A DNA stretch of 64,000 nt from positions 558,001-622,000 of the forward strand of contig OY751485.1 in assembly GCA_963565915.1 (NCBI GenBank), given 5' to 3'. The position numbers and the translations under genes were made by a program. The notes beneath the pieces are model-generated. The model was not told where the DNA came from. It saw only the letters and a program-made list of their open reading frames with translations, and did not search any database. This DNA is from Entoloma clypeatum (Eukaryota; Basidiomycota; Agaricomycetes; Agaricales; Entolomataceae). Positions 63,570 through 64,000 of this stretch are shown in pieces. The number at the start of each line of letters is the position of its first letter. The first letter of the stretch is position 1.

Positions 63570-64000
63570 ACTCTACCTGGCCCTGGCCCCCCACATGTTT
63601 CATCTCACGCACATGTCTCCACTGAGGCGGTGGTGCTCGTCTGTTGATGAGGTGGTCAGCACAGTATATGTCATCTGGTAGCGCTGACTTACCATTGTCT
63701 GCTGGCGTGGTCCTTGTCTGTTGACAGAGTTGTCAGTTGGGCTATTTTGTGACATGGCATGTGGCTTACCGATGTATGTGCCACATTTGCTGGTTGTTGT
63801 GCGAGGAGGGAGGAGGGGTGAGGAAGAGAAAACGGGGGACAGAGACGAAGTTTTTTCATTTGAACATGTTGCCATGTGATCTGATCAGGATTTGCCGAAG
63901 ACCCATGTGTTATGAAGCCAATTTGTTCAAAATAACCAAGTCAGTTGAAACTCCGCCACCTCATCATTCCCTTCTCGCCACATGTCACCTTGGTAACATG
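63570..64000. other. No gene recognised
   Basis: Sequence to the window edge with no supportable gene, repeat end or RNA. Confidence 0.5.

Overview
This is a transposon-dense stretch of a eukaryotic, almost certainly agaricomycete (mushroom-forming basidiomycete) genome. The evidence is 50-62 nt GT-AG introns, beta-trefoil lectin genes of mushroom type, a 7-bladed lactonase-like family, chromodomain Ty3/gypsy elements, Copia elements with a half-tRNA primer site, and hAT, Tc1 and PIF1-helicase debris. No bacterial gene, rRNA or CRISPR array is present. One 200-base assembly gap lies at 7271-7470. Apart from the three lectins, nearly all coding sequence is mobile-element sequence.

Layout. 1-1676: 3' end of a gypsy element (Gyp-A) with chromodomain, a small post-pol ORF and a 388 bp LTR. 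1775-2566: DDE transposase scrap and an 82 bp inverted repeat. 2818-16505: gene island of three intact five-exon beta-trefoil lectin paralogues (2818-3488 minus, 11403-12057 plus, 15817-16505 plus), broken lactonase copies and repeated secretory-leader exons. The island is interrupted by two inverted copies of a 1.47 kb TIR element around the gap and by a hAT scrap. 18335-28369: a DNA transposon (DT-1) with TIRs and a 7 bp target duplication, whose unfamiliar transposase gene is split by Copia element Cop-1 (20742-26583). 28718-30114: 5'-truncated LINE with poly(A) and 13 bp target duplication. 30440-40770: PIF1-like helicase fragment split by a 151 bp MITE and by gypsy element Gyp-B (30781-40351), which itself carries a Tc1 piece, a solo LTR and a LINE tail. 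41822-46975: Cop-2, with a complete 1367-codon polyprotein. 47135-49750: two more LINE fragments and hAT-like MITEs saturated with GACTGG/CCAGTC. 49792-62710: Cop-3, split by the youngest-looking element, Gyp-C (54332-61443). 62849-62921: a tRNA-like sequence.

Every LTR element except edge-cut Gyp-A, and several other elements, could be closed with a matching target-site duplication, so the order of insertion can be read: MITE, then LINE-2 and Cop-3, then Gyp-C within Cop-3; DT-1, then Cop-1; helicase, then Gyp-B. The most unusual items are an antisense, spliced Zn2Cys6-type gene between pol and the 3' LTR of Gyp-C, an A AAA AAA TAG frameshift site joining its gag and pol, the DT-1 transposon, and the lectin island, in which the last exon contributes only the final two bases of the last sense codon plus the stop.
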